Shown in pieces: positions 1-8,223 of a stretch of DNA of 64,000 nucleotides (position 1 is its first letter; every line of letters begins with the position of its first letter). A program made the translations under genes and the position numbers. Source of the DNA: JARYLZ01 sp964388275 (GTDB taxonomy: Bacteria; Bacteroidota; Ignavibacteria; SZUA-365); the NCBI GenBank assembly GCA_964388275.1, contig CAYLZD010000019.1:11315-75314 (forward strand). Reading direction: 5' to 3'. Below the pieces are notes generated by a model. It saw nothing but the letters and a program-made list of their open reading frames with translations. It was not told the origin of the DNA and did not search any database.

Positions 1-430
1 CTTCAGCCAAAATCGTTTTAACCGGATTTATCAGCCTGTCTGCGCCTGCGGAAAAGGATTCCAAAGTAAAAACCGAATCATACCTATCTATCACTAAGCC
101 CGGCAGAAAGTCTGACTCACCATGCGCCAACCTGTAAGCGTTTCCGTAAGAGAATGCTTTCCGGCGGGATTCTGCGGCGGATATGCGATCACGCAGTATG
201 CGGGACAAATCGAATTCCGCGCCGAAGGAGAGAATACGGACGGCTATAAGAGACGCTCCGTTGTAATAGCCGAAACAAATATGTGCGCCCGCGGCATCTT
301 CAACACGCACAATATCTCCCGCGGAAGGCGCCCCCTCAACCCGCCGGATTTCATTTGAGAAAATCCAGAGGTGACCCCGCTTCAGCCGCCTCTCCTCCTT
401 CGGCTTTAAACGTATTACGGGAAAATTCAC
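1..430 (-). CDS. RlmI-like class I SAM-dependent rRNA methyltransferase, N-terminal part (runs off the window)
   Basis: The 143 visible residues read from a GTG at 430 and continue past base 1. Residues 5-75 look like a PUA domain (LKPKEERRLKRGHLWIFSNEI), and residues 99-117 carry the family signature YRLAHGESDFLPGLVIDRY that joins the PUA and methyltransferase domains of RlmI/YccW-type enzymes. Those enzymes methylate a 23S rRNA cytosine (m5C) with S-adenosylmethionine. The catalytic part lies outside the window, so substrate cannot be judged. The GTG start was chosen because the next upstream in-frame codons reach a TAG about 15 bases away; the ribosome site is weak. In many bacteria mnmE follows yidC at this position, so this is a different neighbour from usual. 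Confidence 0.82.
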   Translation of the reverse strand, partial: MNFPVIRLKPKEERRLKRGHLWIFSNEIRRVEGAPSAGDIVRVEDAAGAHICFGYYNGASLIAVRILSFGAEFDLSRILRDRISAAESRRKAFSYGNAYRLAHGESDFLPGLVIDRYDSVFTLESFSAGADRLINPVKTILAE

Positions 431-505
431 TGCTGTTCCATGCTAAGCCGCGGTATTGAACATGCAGGCAATTAGGATTGCACTTGAGGTTGTGTCCCTT
501 GCACA

Positions 506-521
506 TGTTCCACGTGGAACA
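506..521. promoter_or_regulatory. parS: parS-type centromere site (ParB/Noc-like binding palindrome)
   Basis: The 16-mer TGTTCCACGTGGAACA is a perfect palindrome and equals the chromosomal parS sequence known from Pseudomonas-type ParABS systems. It sits in the 99-base gap between yidC and the methyltransferase gene. parS sites cluster near replication origins, and the rpmH-yidC block here is a typical origin neighbour. No parA or parB is in the window. The assignment is by sequence identity only. Confidence 0.8.
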
Positions 522-529
522 CGGTCATG

Positions 530-2398
530 TCATTTCCTGCGGGTTTTCTTCTGCTGGTCTTTCGCTTTTTGTTCCAGAGATGCCATGGTTTTTTCCATCC
601 AGCCCTTCCGTTGTTTCTGCGGCACCTTCTCGAGTTTGAACTCGCCCGCTTTCCTCGTCGTATTCCATTGCTGCAAAATCGAGAGCAGGTTGAAAGCGAA
701 ATAATACAGGTTCAGTCCGGATGGGAAGCTATTGAACATGACCCAAAACATAACCGGCATGATGTATACCATCGCCTTCTGCCTGGGGTCCTTTATTGTT
801 TGCTTCTGCTGAATGAACATGGTAATCGACATCAGAAGGGCCAGTATGCTGATGAAATCCGTTCCGAGTATCGGGATTTTAAATGGCAGCCTGAACAGTA
901 TATCAGGAGAAGACAAATCCGTTATCCAGAGCATGAAAGGCATCTGCCGCAGTTCTATCGTCGAACGGAAAATCGTAAACAGCGCGAAGAGAATCGGCAT
1001 CTGTAATAGCATAGGCAGGCAGCCGCCGGCCGGATTGATGCCGTAATCCCTGTACAACTTCATCATCTCGGCATTCTGTTTCTGCTGGTCATCCTTGTAC
1101 TTCTCGCGCAGTTCCGTCATAAGCGGCTGCAGCGCCTGCATCTTCTGCATGGATTTCATGCTTGTTTTCGTAAGAGGATACAGCAGGAGTTTGATGATCA
1201 GAGTGAATATCAATATTACGATACCATAATTCGGTATGAAGCTGTTAAGGAATTTGAAAAGCGGTATGATGAGATACTCGGAAAAAGGCCTGACGACGAA
1301 TGCCCAGCCAAGCGTTATAACCTGCTCCAAACCCTCATATTGCGCATTGAGCAGGTCGTATTGCATAGGGCCGATGAACAAGGAGAATTGTGATTTTTCC
1401 AGGCTCGTCTCTCCGAAACGAACTTTAATACCAGCAAGATATATTTCTCTTGCGCCTTCAAACGGAAGCGGCACGTGTACTCCTTCTATATAAGCTCCGA
1501 TGCCTTTGAATCCGTTTCGTGCTATTAATGCCGAAATGAAGTACTTGTTCTGAGCGGACACCCAATGTGTCTCTCCGTTTTCGGTCAGCTGATCCTTGTC
1601 GCCCATGCCGGACACGTCCAAGGTTTTTCGGCTTGAACCGACCTGCGCATTCGCTTCCGCGAATGTTGCCTCGTCAACCGTATTCAGTTCAGTTAATGCT
1701 GGAGAACCTATTGTCACCTGGTATTCGTTGTTCGCAATTATCTCCCCCATGTTTTTCATCACAACATCCACATCCACCGTATAGCGGTTCCCGTACATAG
1801 TGAAGCGCTTCGCAAGGACTGCGCTGTCGCCGGCAATCCCTAATACCGCCATAAAAGATATGCTCGAGGAGTCTTTCAACCGGATCGTGTCACGCACAGC
1901 CTGTCTGTGAAGTTCGTCCAGTTCCGGAAAATCAAAAAAGAGATTCTCCGTTTTTATCTCTTTGCCATCCCGCGTGATGAAAAACAGATTGAGCTCGCTC
2001 GGTATCGACCAGTCTATCAGTTGCAGAGGATCTTTGTTCCACGTGGAATAGTTTTTCAAAGTCCATCTCTTTATACCGCCGCCTCTGCTTGAAAATTCCG
2101 CTGTCAGGAGATCCGTTTCTATCGTAAACCGTCGTTCTTTCCCCGCTCCGAATTTGGAGAACCACTTTCCGTACATCATATCCAGGCCGGATACGGAACT
2201 TGAATCCTTTTCGGCAAGTGTTTTCAACTCGGGTTGCTCTTTTCGCTCGGAAATTTCCCGGTCCACTTTCGTGGTAGTATCAATTGCTTTTTCGGCCGCT
2301 CTCTCCGGCTTGTCCGCTGTTTGAGTGCCCGTGTACATCATCCAGACTACGAAGAGTATGGCAATCAGTACGAAACCAATGATTGATTGTTTGTCCAT
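530..2398 (-). CDS. yidC: YidC membrane protein insertase
   Basis: This 622-residue protein inserts and folds inner-membrane proteins, alone or with SecYEG. An N-terminal membrane segment (MDKQSIIGFVLIAILFVVW) is followed by a long periplasmic P1 domain (about residues 30-355) with beta-rich sequence. The Oxa1-type core lies at about 385-595, with the conserved stretch IIKLLLYPLTKTSMKSMQKM and then PAGGCLPMLLQMPILFALF. A basic tail (KAKDQQKKTRRK) resembles the ribosome-binding end of other YidC proteins. The long periplasmic domain marks it as a Gram-negative type. It is last in the rpmH-rnpA-yidD-yidC series, 29 bases after yidD. A parS-like site lies inside the gene at 2035-2050. Confidence 0.97.
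   Translation of the reverse strand: MDKQSIIGFVLIAILFVVWMMYTGTQTADKPERAAEKAIDTTTKVDREISERKEQPELKTLAEKDSSSVSGLDMMYGKWFSKFGAGKERRFTIETDLLTAEFSSRGGGIKRWTLKNYSTWNKDPLQLIDWSIPSELNLFFITRDGKEIKTENLFFDFPELDELHRQAVRDTIRLKDSSSISFMAVLGIAGDSAVLAKRFTMYGNRYTVDVDVVMKNMGEIIANNEYQVTIGSPALTELNTVDEATFAEANAQVGSSRKTLDVSGMGDKDQLTENGETHWVSAQNKYFISALIARNGFKGIGAYIEGVHVPLPFEGAREIYLAGIKVRFGETSLEKSQFSLFIGPMQYDLLNAQYEGLEQVITLGWAFVVRPFSEYLIIPLFKFLNSFIPNYGIVILIFTLIIKLLLYPLTKTSMKSMQKMQALQPLMTELREKYKDDQQKQNAEMMKLYRDYGINPAGGCLPMLLQMPILFALFTIFRSTIELRQMPFMLWITDLSSPDILFRLPFKIPILGTDFISILALLMSITMFIQQKQTIKDPRQKAMVYIMPVMFWVMFNSFPSGLNLYYFAFNLLSILQQWNTTRKAGEFKLEKVPQKQRKGWMEKTMASLEQKAKDQQKKTRRK
2035..2050. promoter_or_regulatory. parS: Second parS-like site inside yidC
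   Basis: TGTTCCACGTGGAATA differs from the perfect site at 506-521 by one base near its end. Two such 16-mers within 1.6 kb are far more than chance would give, which supports both as a parS cluster. Being inside a coding region is normal for parS. Confidence 0.7.
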
Positions 2399-2427
2399 AA
2401 GGCCGCTTGTTATTGTTTTTTCAGAAT

Positions 2428-2658
2428 TTACGGCACGGGATCATAGCCGCTTCCACCCCACGGATGGCATCTCGATATACGCTTCAGTCCGAGCCAGGCG
2501 CCTTTCAACGGTCCGTGCTTCTTCAGCGCTTCTATGGTGTATGCGGAACATGTGGGATAATATCTGCAGGAAGCAGGGAATAGAGGAGACAACGCGATCT
2601 GATATGCGCGCACAAGCAATACCAGAAATCCGCTCGTCAGTTTGGAAATGCCCGGCAC
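2428..2658 (-). CDS. yidD: YidD, membrane protein insertion efficiency factor
   Basis: This 76-residue protein carries the YidD signature CRYYPTCSAYTIEALKKHG and the C-terminal run RCHPWGGSGYDPVP. YidD is a small peripheral inner-membrane protein that helps the Sec/YidC insertion path. The start is taken as GTG at 2658, giving VPGISKLTSG and a normal family length. The open frame continues upstream to 2934, but that part only shadows rnpA. The chosen start overlaps the end of rnpA by 22 bases, which suggests coupled translation. Confidence 0.92.
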   Translation of the reverse strand: MPGISKLTSGFLVLLVRAYQIALSPLFPASCRYYPTCSAYTIEALKKHGPLKGAWLGLKRISRCHPWGGSGYDPVP

Positions 2659-3038
2659 AGGTTCTCGCGCAATTTGTCCAGCACCACCGACATCGAGCGC
2701 TGCAGATCCGAAAAAGATACTGCTTCGCCGTCCCCGATCGAATAAATGAGAACGCAATTCACGCGTATCCGGAATTCGCGGCAGGTTTCGTTCAAACCGG
2801 GCTTGCCGTGCCTCCAAGCCTCCCTCAGCATTCTTTTCACCGCGTTTCTTGTCACGGCCTTCCTGCCGTTTTTGACGGCAAATCCCACCGTGCATGACCA
2901 CGGTGGGATTGTTCGCTCGCAAGTGTAATAACAACGGAGCCTCGAGTCCTGTACTTTCTTTCTCTGCGAAAGTACGCGGTTGAAGGAACGGTATCCTCGC
3001 AGAATCTCCGTTTTCCGTAAGCGATAGCTATGCGTCAC
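2637..3038 (-). CDS. rnpA: Ribonuclease P protein component
   Basis: The 133-residue basic protein partners with RNase P RNA to trim the 5' ends of tRNA precursors. The family motif is VTRNAVKRMLREAWR (central RNR-type helix, about residues 63-77), preceded by VGFAVKNGRKAVTRN. The C-terminus is longer than in E. coli RnpA. It starts at GTG 3038, one base after the rpmH stop, and its end overlaps yidD. This tight rpmH-rnpA-yidD order is conserved across bacteria and makes the call secure. Confidence 0.96.
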   Translation of the reverse strand: MTHSYRLRKTEILRGYRSFNRVLSQRKKVQDSRLRCYYTCERTIPPWSCTVGFAVKNGRKAVTRNAVKRMLREAWRHGKPGLNETCREFRIRVNCVLIYSIGDGEAVSFSDLQRSMSVVLDKLRENLCRAFPN

Positions 3039-3039
3039 A

Positions 3040-3195
3040 TCAACGGTGCCGCGGCTCGTCGCTGACGGTCAATCTCCATCTTCCTTTCGCGCGACGTCGC
3101 GCGAGCACCCTGCGGCCGTTCTTGGTGGCCATCCGCGCGCGGAAACCGTGTGTGTTTCTTCTCTTCCGCACGCTCGGCTGGTATGTCCTTTTCAT
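3040..3195 (-). CDS. rpmH: 50S ribosomal protein L34
   Basis: A 51-residue very basic protein starting MKRTYQPSVRKRRNTHGF and continuing with RARMATKNGRRVLARRRAKG, the universal L34 sequence. It is an integral protein of the large ribosomal subunit. It starts with ATG at 3195, and its TGA stop is one base before the rnpA start. The C-terminal tail WRLTVSDEPRHR is a few residues longer than the 46-residue E. coli protein. The AT-rich 82 bases before it (3196-3277) probably carry the promoter of the rpmH-rnpA-yidD-yidC operon. Confidence 0.97.
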   Translation of the reverse strand: MKRTYQPSVRKRRNTHGFRARMATKNGRRVLARRRAKGRWRLTVSDEPRHR

Positions 3196-3277
3196 AATAT
3201 TGCGCCTGGTTTTGATTTATCAATAAAACAGACAATAAGTTACTAAAAATTCAACCTCCAAAGCAAATATCCCACCC
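3196..3277 (-). promoter_or_regulatory. AT-rich leader of the rpmH operon
   Basis: This 82-base gap is clearly richer in A and T than its surroundings (for example TTATCAATAAAACAGACAA on the plus strand). It is the only space upstream of rpmH, so the operon promoter is expected here. I cannot pick reliable -35/-10 hexamers. Confidence 0.45.
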
Positions 3278-4300
3278 TTATTTTTTCCGCAGCAAAAGCC
3301 CGATGAACAGAGGGGCGCCTATCGCCGCCGTCACGGCGCCCACCGGCAATTCGGCCGGCGAGAGAAGCGTCCTCGCCAGTATATCGCAGACTTCCAGAAA
3401 AACGGCGCCCGAAAAAAACGATACCGGAAGCAATATCCTGTGGTCCGGACCGACAATCAGTCTGACCGTATGCGGGACTATCAATCCCACAAATCCGATG
3501 GACCCGGAAAAACTCACAAGCACGGCCGTAAGCAAAGAGGCAATCATGTAGGATGAGAATACCATTCCCCTCACATTAACGCCGAGATGCTCCGCCTGCT
3601 CCCCGCCCAACGCGAGAATATTGTACGTCCTTCCCTTTGCGGCCAGGTATGCCGCCGCAGCCAGCGTGATCGGCGCCGCGATAGCGGCATCCGCAGCTGT
3701 TGAGTTCCCGAGATAGCCGAGCAGCCAGAACAGGGCGTTCCGCACCGGATCACCCATGATCGAGACCATGACCAGTATGACCGCGCTGCAGAATGCGCCG
3801 GCCATCACTCCAATGAGCAGAAGCGTATCTCCTCCGTCCGCCTTTTTCTGCCGCCCGAGCGCGTAAACCAACGCTACCGTCGCTGACGCGCCCGCGAAAG
3901 CGCTCAGAGGTATGGCGCCCGCGAAAAGCGCGCCCAGACCGGTCACCATGGCTGTGAGCGCTCCGACGGCTGCGCCGCCGGAAACTCCGAGTATGTACGG
4001 CTCGGCCAGCACGTTTCTCAACATCACCTGGAATATGACTCCGGCCGCCGACAAGCCGCCTCCGACCAGAGCCGCAAGCGCCGCCCTCGGCAGCCGGATG
4101 TTCAGCACGATGTTCCGGATTTCAACCTCCGCCTCTCCCGTCATGCCGGTCCACGAGAGCAGCGCCCTTGCAACATCACCGATTCCGATCTCCACGGGTC
4201 CGATGAGCATCGAAGCCGCCGAAGCCGCCAGCGCCAGCACGGCCGAGAGCGCGATAGCCGATGCTGCGCGTATTGTCTCGGAACGGACTCCGTTTTTCAT
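3278..4300 (-). CDS. FecCD/BtuC-type ABC transporter permease
   Basis: The 340-residue polytopic membrane protein resembles the permeases of iron-siderophore, haem and vitamin B12 importers (BtuC, FhuB, FecD). Supporting motifs are LPRAALAALVGGGLSAAGV and NVLAEPYILGVSGGAAVGA near residues 65-110, and GFVGLIVPHTVRLIVGPDHR followed by a C-terminal ALLFIGLLLRKK-like end. About nine hydrophobic segments are visible. The ATG at 4300 overlaps the obgE stop as ATGA, so the two genes are probably translationally coupled. No ATP-binding subunit, binding protein or TonB receptor lies next to it, so the partner and the substrate are unknown. Confidence 0.88.
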   Translation of the reverse strand: MKNGVRSETIRAASAIALSAVLALAASAASMLIGPVEIGIGDVARALLSWTGMTGEAEVEIRNIVLNIRLPRAALAALVGGGLSAAGVIFQVMLRNVLAEPYILGVSGGAAVGALTAMVTGLGALFAGAIPLSAFAGASATVALVYALGRQKKADGGDTLLLIGVMAGAFCSAVILVMVSIMGDPVRNALFWLLGYLGNSTAADAAIAAPITLAAAAYLAAKGRTYNILALGGEQAEHLGVNVRGMVFSSYMIASLLTAVLVSFSGSIGFVGLIVPHTVRLIVGPDHRILLPVSFFSGAVFLEVCDILARTLLSPAELPVGAVTAAIGAPLFIGLLLRKK

Positions 4301-5310
4301 GAACTTTCGACCGCCGGCCCGCCTCTCTCCACTTCGAGCATGTTCCACAGCAGATCCAGAAAGCGCGGTATGCCTTCTCCGCTTACCGACGAGAAAGACG
4401 TCACGTCTCTTCCGATAAGCTCTGCGAATTCCGCCGACCGTTCCTGAAAATTCTCATCCGCGGCGTCGATTTTCGACAACGCTACAACATGCGGTTTGCG
4501 CGCGAGTTCCCTGCTGTACGCCGCGAGTTCGTGCCGCAGCATTTCGTAGACCTGCGGATAATCTTCGGAACCACAGTCTATCAGAAGCGCAATGACCCTC
4601 GTCCGTTCCAAATGCCGAAGAAAGAGATGTCCCAATCCTTTTCCCGTGTGGGCGCCTTCTATCAGTCCGGGGAGATCCGCCACGGTAAAACTCTCATATT
4701 CCTTGTAGCGGACTATCCCGAGATTGGGTTCGAGAGTTGTGAACGGGTAATCCGCAATTTTCGGCCGTGCCGCGGTGATGACCGATATCAGGGTCGATTT
4801 TCCGGCGTTCGGCATACCCAACAGGCCGACATCGGCGATGAGCTTCAATTCCAGCGACAGGGATCTCTCCACGCCTTCCTGTCCCTGTTCGGCGAAGCGG
4901 GGGGTTCTGCGCGTCGGCGTGGCGAACTCCGCGTTCCCCCGTCCTCCTCTGCCTCCGACGGCGACCCTGGCTTCCTGTCCTTCCTCGACTAGGTCGGCGA
5001 CGATCTCATCGGTATCGGCGTCCTTCACAAGAGTCCCGCACGGCACTGCCACCACCAGATCCGCGCCCCAGCGGCCGTCCTTTCTGGATGACGCTCCCGC
5101 TGCGCCGTCCTCCGCATAATAGACCTTCCTGTACCTGTGATCGAGCAGCGTGTGCAGCTGGGAGTCGGCCCGGAGAACTACGTCGCCTCCCTTTCCTCCG
5201 TTCCCTCCGCTGGGCCCGCCCTTGGGCACATACTTCTCCCTTCTGAAGGCGACGCAGCCCGCTCCTCCCGCGCCCGACCTCACACGTATTGTTACCTGAT
5301 CTATGAACAC
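4297..5310 (-). CDS. obgE: Obg/CgtA GTPase
   Basis: This 337-residue GTPase belongs to the Obg family involved in large-subunit assembly and stress control. The glycine-rich Obg fold covers residues 1-158 (KGGPSGGNGGKGGDV, GGRGGRGNAEFAT). The G domain follows with G1 GMPNAGKST at about 167, the FTT switch region, G3 DLPGL and a G4 that reads LSKID instead of NKxD, a variation known in Bacteroidota-type Obg. It lacks the long C-terminal extension of some orthologs. The start codon is GTG, three bases after the stop of the unknown gene upstream. Its stop overlaps the permease start. Confidence 0.95.
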   Translation of the reverse strand: MFIDQVTIRVRSGAGGAGCVAFRREKYVPKGGPSGGNGGKGGDVVLRADSQLHTLLDHRYRKVYYAEDGAAGASSRKDGRWGADLVVAVPCGTLVKDADTDEIVADLVEEGQEARVAVGGRGGRGNAEFATPTRRTPRFAEQGQEGVERSLSLELKLIADVGLLGMPNAGKSTLISVITAARPKIADYPFTTLEPNLGIVRYKEYESFTVADLPGLIEGAHTGKGLGHLFLRHLERTRVIALLIDCGSEDYPQVYEMLRHELAAYSRELARKPHVVALSKIDAADENFQERSAEFAELIGRDVTSFSSVSGEGIPRFLDLLWNMLEVERGGPAVESS

Positions 5311-5313
5311 GCG

Positions 5314-7026
5314 TCAGGATTTCTTCTTCTGGTAACGCTTGTAGATTTCGTCGGTGAAATTGACGGCGATGCGCGAATACATGTCGATGTTGTTGTCGAG
5401 AAAGATTTCATCGATGTATTCCGACGCCTCGCGCCAGGTCGCCTTGCCGTTCAACGTGTCGATGGCTTCCTGATAGATATGTTCCTTCCGCGAGAAAAGC
5501 TTCTTCACGAACTTCCTTTTGTCGGAGGCTGGAATCGTTTGGTTCAGATCGCCAAGGACCGCCACGACTCTAGCGGGATCGATCACGGCGGCGTCCTCTT
5601 CATCACGGCCCAGCATGGATTCCACAATGGCCGATTCGGAAACGTCCTTGGCCGGCCCGTACGCGGATATCTCGGAGCGCTCGTCGGGAAGTTCGGTCAA
5701 ATCGTCGAGGTTCAATTCGGGTAGAGCTTCCTCCGGTTTCTGTTTCTCTTCCGGCATCAGGAAGTCCTCTTCCGTCAGATTCAAGTTTTTCAGAAAATCA
5801 TCATCCTCCGCGCTTTTAAGCTTCGCTTGCGGTATCGACTGCGCGAGCTCATCGGCTACGTTCTCGCGGTCGCCGATTTCCTCGGACGTGATGAACACGC
5901 CTTCCGGAATGTCTGCTGCGGTTACTGGAGCCGATTCCACAGGCGTCTCATCTTCTTCGAAAAGCGAGAAGTCGGGGGTTTCCTGTTCGCCCGCCACGGG
6001 TTCGTCGTCAAATTCTGCGGAAAGCGGTTCCGGTTGCTCGATGATTTGCTCCGGACTGTCGGATTCATCGATGAATGGAAGCGTCTCGTCGGGAATTGGC
6101 AACTCCGTGTCGACAAAATCCGCTTCACCCGGCTCAATGAACTGCGATGCTTCATCATCGTCTTGCGGGAAGTCAATGTCCGGCACGGGAATATCCTGCG
6201 CTTCTCTTTCGGCCGGCTTTTCTCCGCCGATCACATGCTTCGTCACAATAACTCCTATCTCCAGGCCGGCCGTGAAGTCGGTTTCGCCCACCAGCATGAT
6301 TAGCTCGTGCATGGAGAGTGTGGCCACCTTTTGTTTCTCCAACTCCAACCTGTCGACTACTGATGAGACATCCTTGTCGTCATAGAAGATGGATAGCGCC
6401 TCGACTGGGACACGGACGAATTCCGACGCGTCGTTGGGATTGAACAGCGCGAAAATCGGCGCGGCCATGCGCGCGAGACCCGAGCTGTCAAGGTTCCGCA
6501 CGATTTCGTTGTCGATCAAGGCCAGCAGTTCCTCGAACTTTTCGCGGCCAATCGTGTTTATTCCCTTGGCCCGGAAATACTCCCGCATAACGACACGATA
6601 ATGCGTATAGTCCGGGAAGTGTTCCATGGCATCCAGCGCATTCTGCGCCGGCGCCGTGCCCGTATCCGCGAAAACATACTTGGTCAACGTCCATTGCGGA
6701 CGGCAAACATAATTGAACAGCAATTTGACGGAGTGTTCGAGGATCCCGGTGAATTCCTGCGCCGTGAAGCGTGAGAGTTCCCGTGACGCCCGCGTGATTT
6801 CCTCGAACCTCATTTTGATTTCCGGTTCGGAATAATCGAAATGCGATGAATCCGTAAGCCGCTTGAGCTCTTGCTCCCTCCAGCGCTCGGCTTCAAGTGT
6901 GAAAAACCGTTTCACGGAATCCGGGATGGGCGAGGATAGTATGGCCCTCAACTGTATCGCATCATCCGTTCCGATTGTCTGCTGTCTTAAAAGTACAATC
7001 GTCTCTTCGATCTGGCGTTCAAACAT
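5314..7026 (-). CDS. Large protein of unknown function with acidic central linker
   Basis: I do not recognise this 570-residue protein. ATG at 7026 (MFERQIEETIVLLRQQ) was chosen over an upstream alternative because the extra residues look like untranslated leader. Three parts are visible. Residues 1-260 are mixed charged and likely helical. Residues about 262-475 form a strongly acidic, proline-rich, probably disordered stretch with many Asp/Glu. Residues about 480-570 form a compact basic end (DKRKFVKKLFSRKEHIYQEA, then EIFLDNNIDMYSRIAVNFTD). There is no signal peptide and no membrane segment. It ends three bases before obgE, which suggests a cytoplasmic partner in the same operon, but no function can be assigned. 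Confidence 0.85.
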   Translation of the reverse strand: MFERQIEETIVLLRQQTIGTDDAIQLRAILSSPIPDSVKRFFTLEAERWREQELKRLTDSSHFDYSEPEIKMRFEEITRASRELSRFTAQEFTGILEHSVKLLFNYVCRPQWTLTKYVFADTGTAPAQNALDAMEHFPDYTHYRVVMREYFRAKGINTIGREKFEELLALIDNEIVRNLDSSGLARMAAPIFALFNPNDASEFVRVPVEALSIFYDDKDVSSVVDRLELEKQKVATLSMHELIMLVGETDFTAGLEIGVIVTKHVIGGEKPAEREAQDIPVPDIDFPQDDDEASQFIEPGEADFVDTELPIPDETLPFIDESDSPEQIIEQPEPLSAEFDDEPVAGEQETPDFSLFEEDETPVESAPVTAADIPEGVFITSEEIGDRENVADELAQSIPQAKLKSAEDDDFLKNLNLTEEDFLMPEEKQKPEEALPELNLDDLTELPDERSEISAYGPAKDVSESAIVESMLGRDEEDAAVIDPARVVAVLGDLNQTIPASDKRKFVKKLFSRKEHIYQEAIDTLNGKATWREASEYIDEIFLDNNIDMYSRIAVNFTDEIYKRYQKKKS

Positions 7027-7149
7027 GGCGGGAACACATCTGTGAGTGAAGAGGATAAACCGGAAGTAACATAGCAAAAAAGATACGCGGATTAAAACAC
7101 GGTTTGAACGGAATTATCGCGGTGATAGGATCCCGCGACCGTTCGAGTC

Positions 7150-7929
7150 TCACCCTGACACCCTGGCGATTTCAGGGGGCATCCGCTTGAAACTGTAGCG
7201 TTCCACTCTGTCCAGCACCGCTGCGATCAATTTCTGGTCGTAACCATCGGCTGACAGCTCCGCCGCCGTCTTCTGCATGTCGAAAAGGCGGCACAGCAAT
7301 GTGTCCGCTTCCGCGTATGTGAAACCGAGATCGTCTTCATCGGTCTGACCCGGCCAGAGATCCGCGCTGGGTTTCTTTTCGATGATGCGCGCCGGCACTC
7401 CCAGTTCCGCCGCCAGTGCCCATACCTGTGTTTTATACAGGTCTCCCAGCGGATTAATAGCGCAGGCGGAATCGCCGTGCACGGTGCTGTATCCCAGCAA
7501 TATCTCCGTCTTGTTCCCAGTGCCGACCACGAGCGCTCCATGCGCCGCCGATCGATCGTACAGGAGTATCATGCGAGAGCGAGCCATGATGTTGCCGCGG
7601 CGCACACGGTTCATACCGCTGTCGGTGGCAATGACCGCGTCCGCCATCGGCCTTATATCCACTATCTCGCTCATCACTCCGAGCGTCTCCGCGACAAGCC
7701 GGGCGTCGGTCAGGCTTGCAGCTCCGTCCGGACCGTAGGGCAGCATCAGGCAATGAACCTGCTCCGCGCCCAGCGCTTCGGCGCAAAGATATGCGACGAC
7801 CGCCGAGTCCACACCGCCGGACAGGCCGAGCACGGCCTTCCGCAGGCCTGCGCCGTGTATTCGATCCCGGATGAATGCCGTCAGAAGCCGGCGTATTTCC
7901 GAATAATCGAGCATGAGTTCCGGAATCAT
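7150..7929 (-). CDS. nadE: NH3-dependent NAD(+) synthetase
   Basis: This 259-residue enzyme makes NAD from nicotinate adenine dinucleotide, ATP and ammonia. The pyrophosphatase loop LGLSGGVDSAVVAYL lies at about residue 28, followed by GTGNKTEILLGYSTVHGDSA and the C-terminal KPSADLWPGQTDEDDLGF, all typical of NadE. The length fits the short ammonia-dependent class with no glutaminase domain. ATG 7929 gives MIPELMLDYSEIRRLL; a longer frame would run through the tRNA gene and is rejected. It lies just downstream of tRNA-Leu on the same strand. Confidence 0.95.
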   Translation of the reverse strand: MIPELMLDYSEIRRLLTAFIRDRIHGAGLRKAVLGLSGGVDSAVVAYLCAEALGAEQVHCLMLPYGPDGAASLTDARLVAETLGVMSEIVDIRPMADAVIATDSGMNRVRRGNIMARSRMILLYDRSAAHGALVVGTGNKTEILLGYSTVHGDSACAINPLGDLYKTQVWALAAELGVPARIIEKKPSADLWPGQTDEDDLGFTYAEADTLLCRLFDMQKTAAELSADGYDQKLIAAVLDRVERYSFKRMPPEIARVSG

Positions 7930-7975
7930 TTTATCCTCTTGATCATGGCTGCACCGGGTCCATGTCGCCGTTTTG

Positions 7976-8062
7976 TACTCGAGGCCGGGGTCGAACCGGC
8001 ACGGGGTTTTGAATCCCACTGGATTTTGAGTCCAGCGCGTCTGCCAATTCCGCCACTCGAGC
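7976..8062 (-). tRNA. tRNA-Leu (anticodon CAA)
   Basis: The minus strand folds as an 87-base class II tRNA. The acceptor stem is GCTCGAG with CTCGAGT and discriminator A. The D arm contains TGGCGGAATTGGCAGACG. The anticodon stem is CTGGA/TCCAG with loop CTCAAAA, giving anticodon CAA. A long variable arm follows (GGGATTCAAAACCCC), then the T arm GCCGGTTCGACCCCGGC. The 3' CCA is not encoded. It decodes UUG leucine codons. It lies 46 bases before the nadE start. Confidence 0.95.
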
Positions 8063-8223
8063 GGAAGATCAATTTCGCAAAATTCGAAAGAAATATCAAC
8101 TTGGAGCGAAGTGACACGTGAGCTCGGTGAAATGCGGCGAGATCCGGTACGACCGCCCGCGCTGAAGTGATAATGCTAGGGAAAATCGTGCTGAATGATA
8201 GCCTGTCGAGCCGCGCCTGAATT

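Noticed and set aside
2659..2934. Longer YidD frame reaching back to 2934
   Set aside because: The extra part lies in rnpA in another frame; YidD length and the overlap with rnpA fit the GTG start at 2658.
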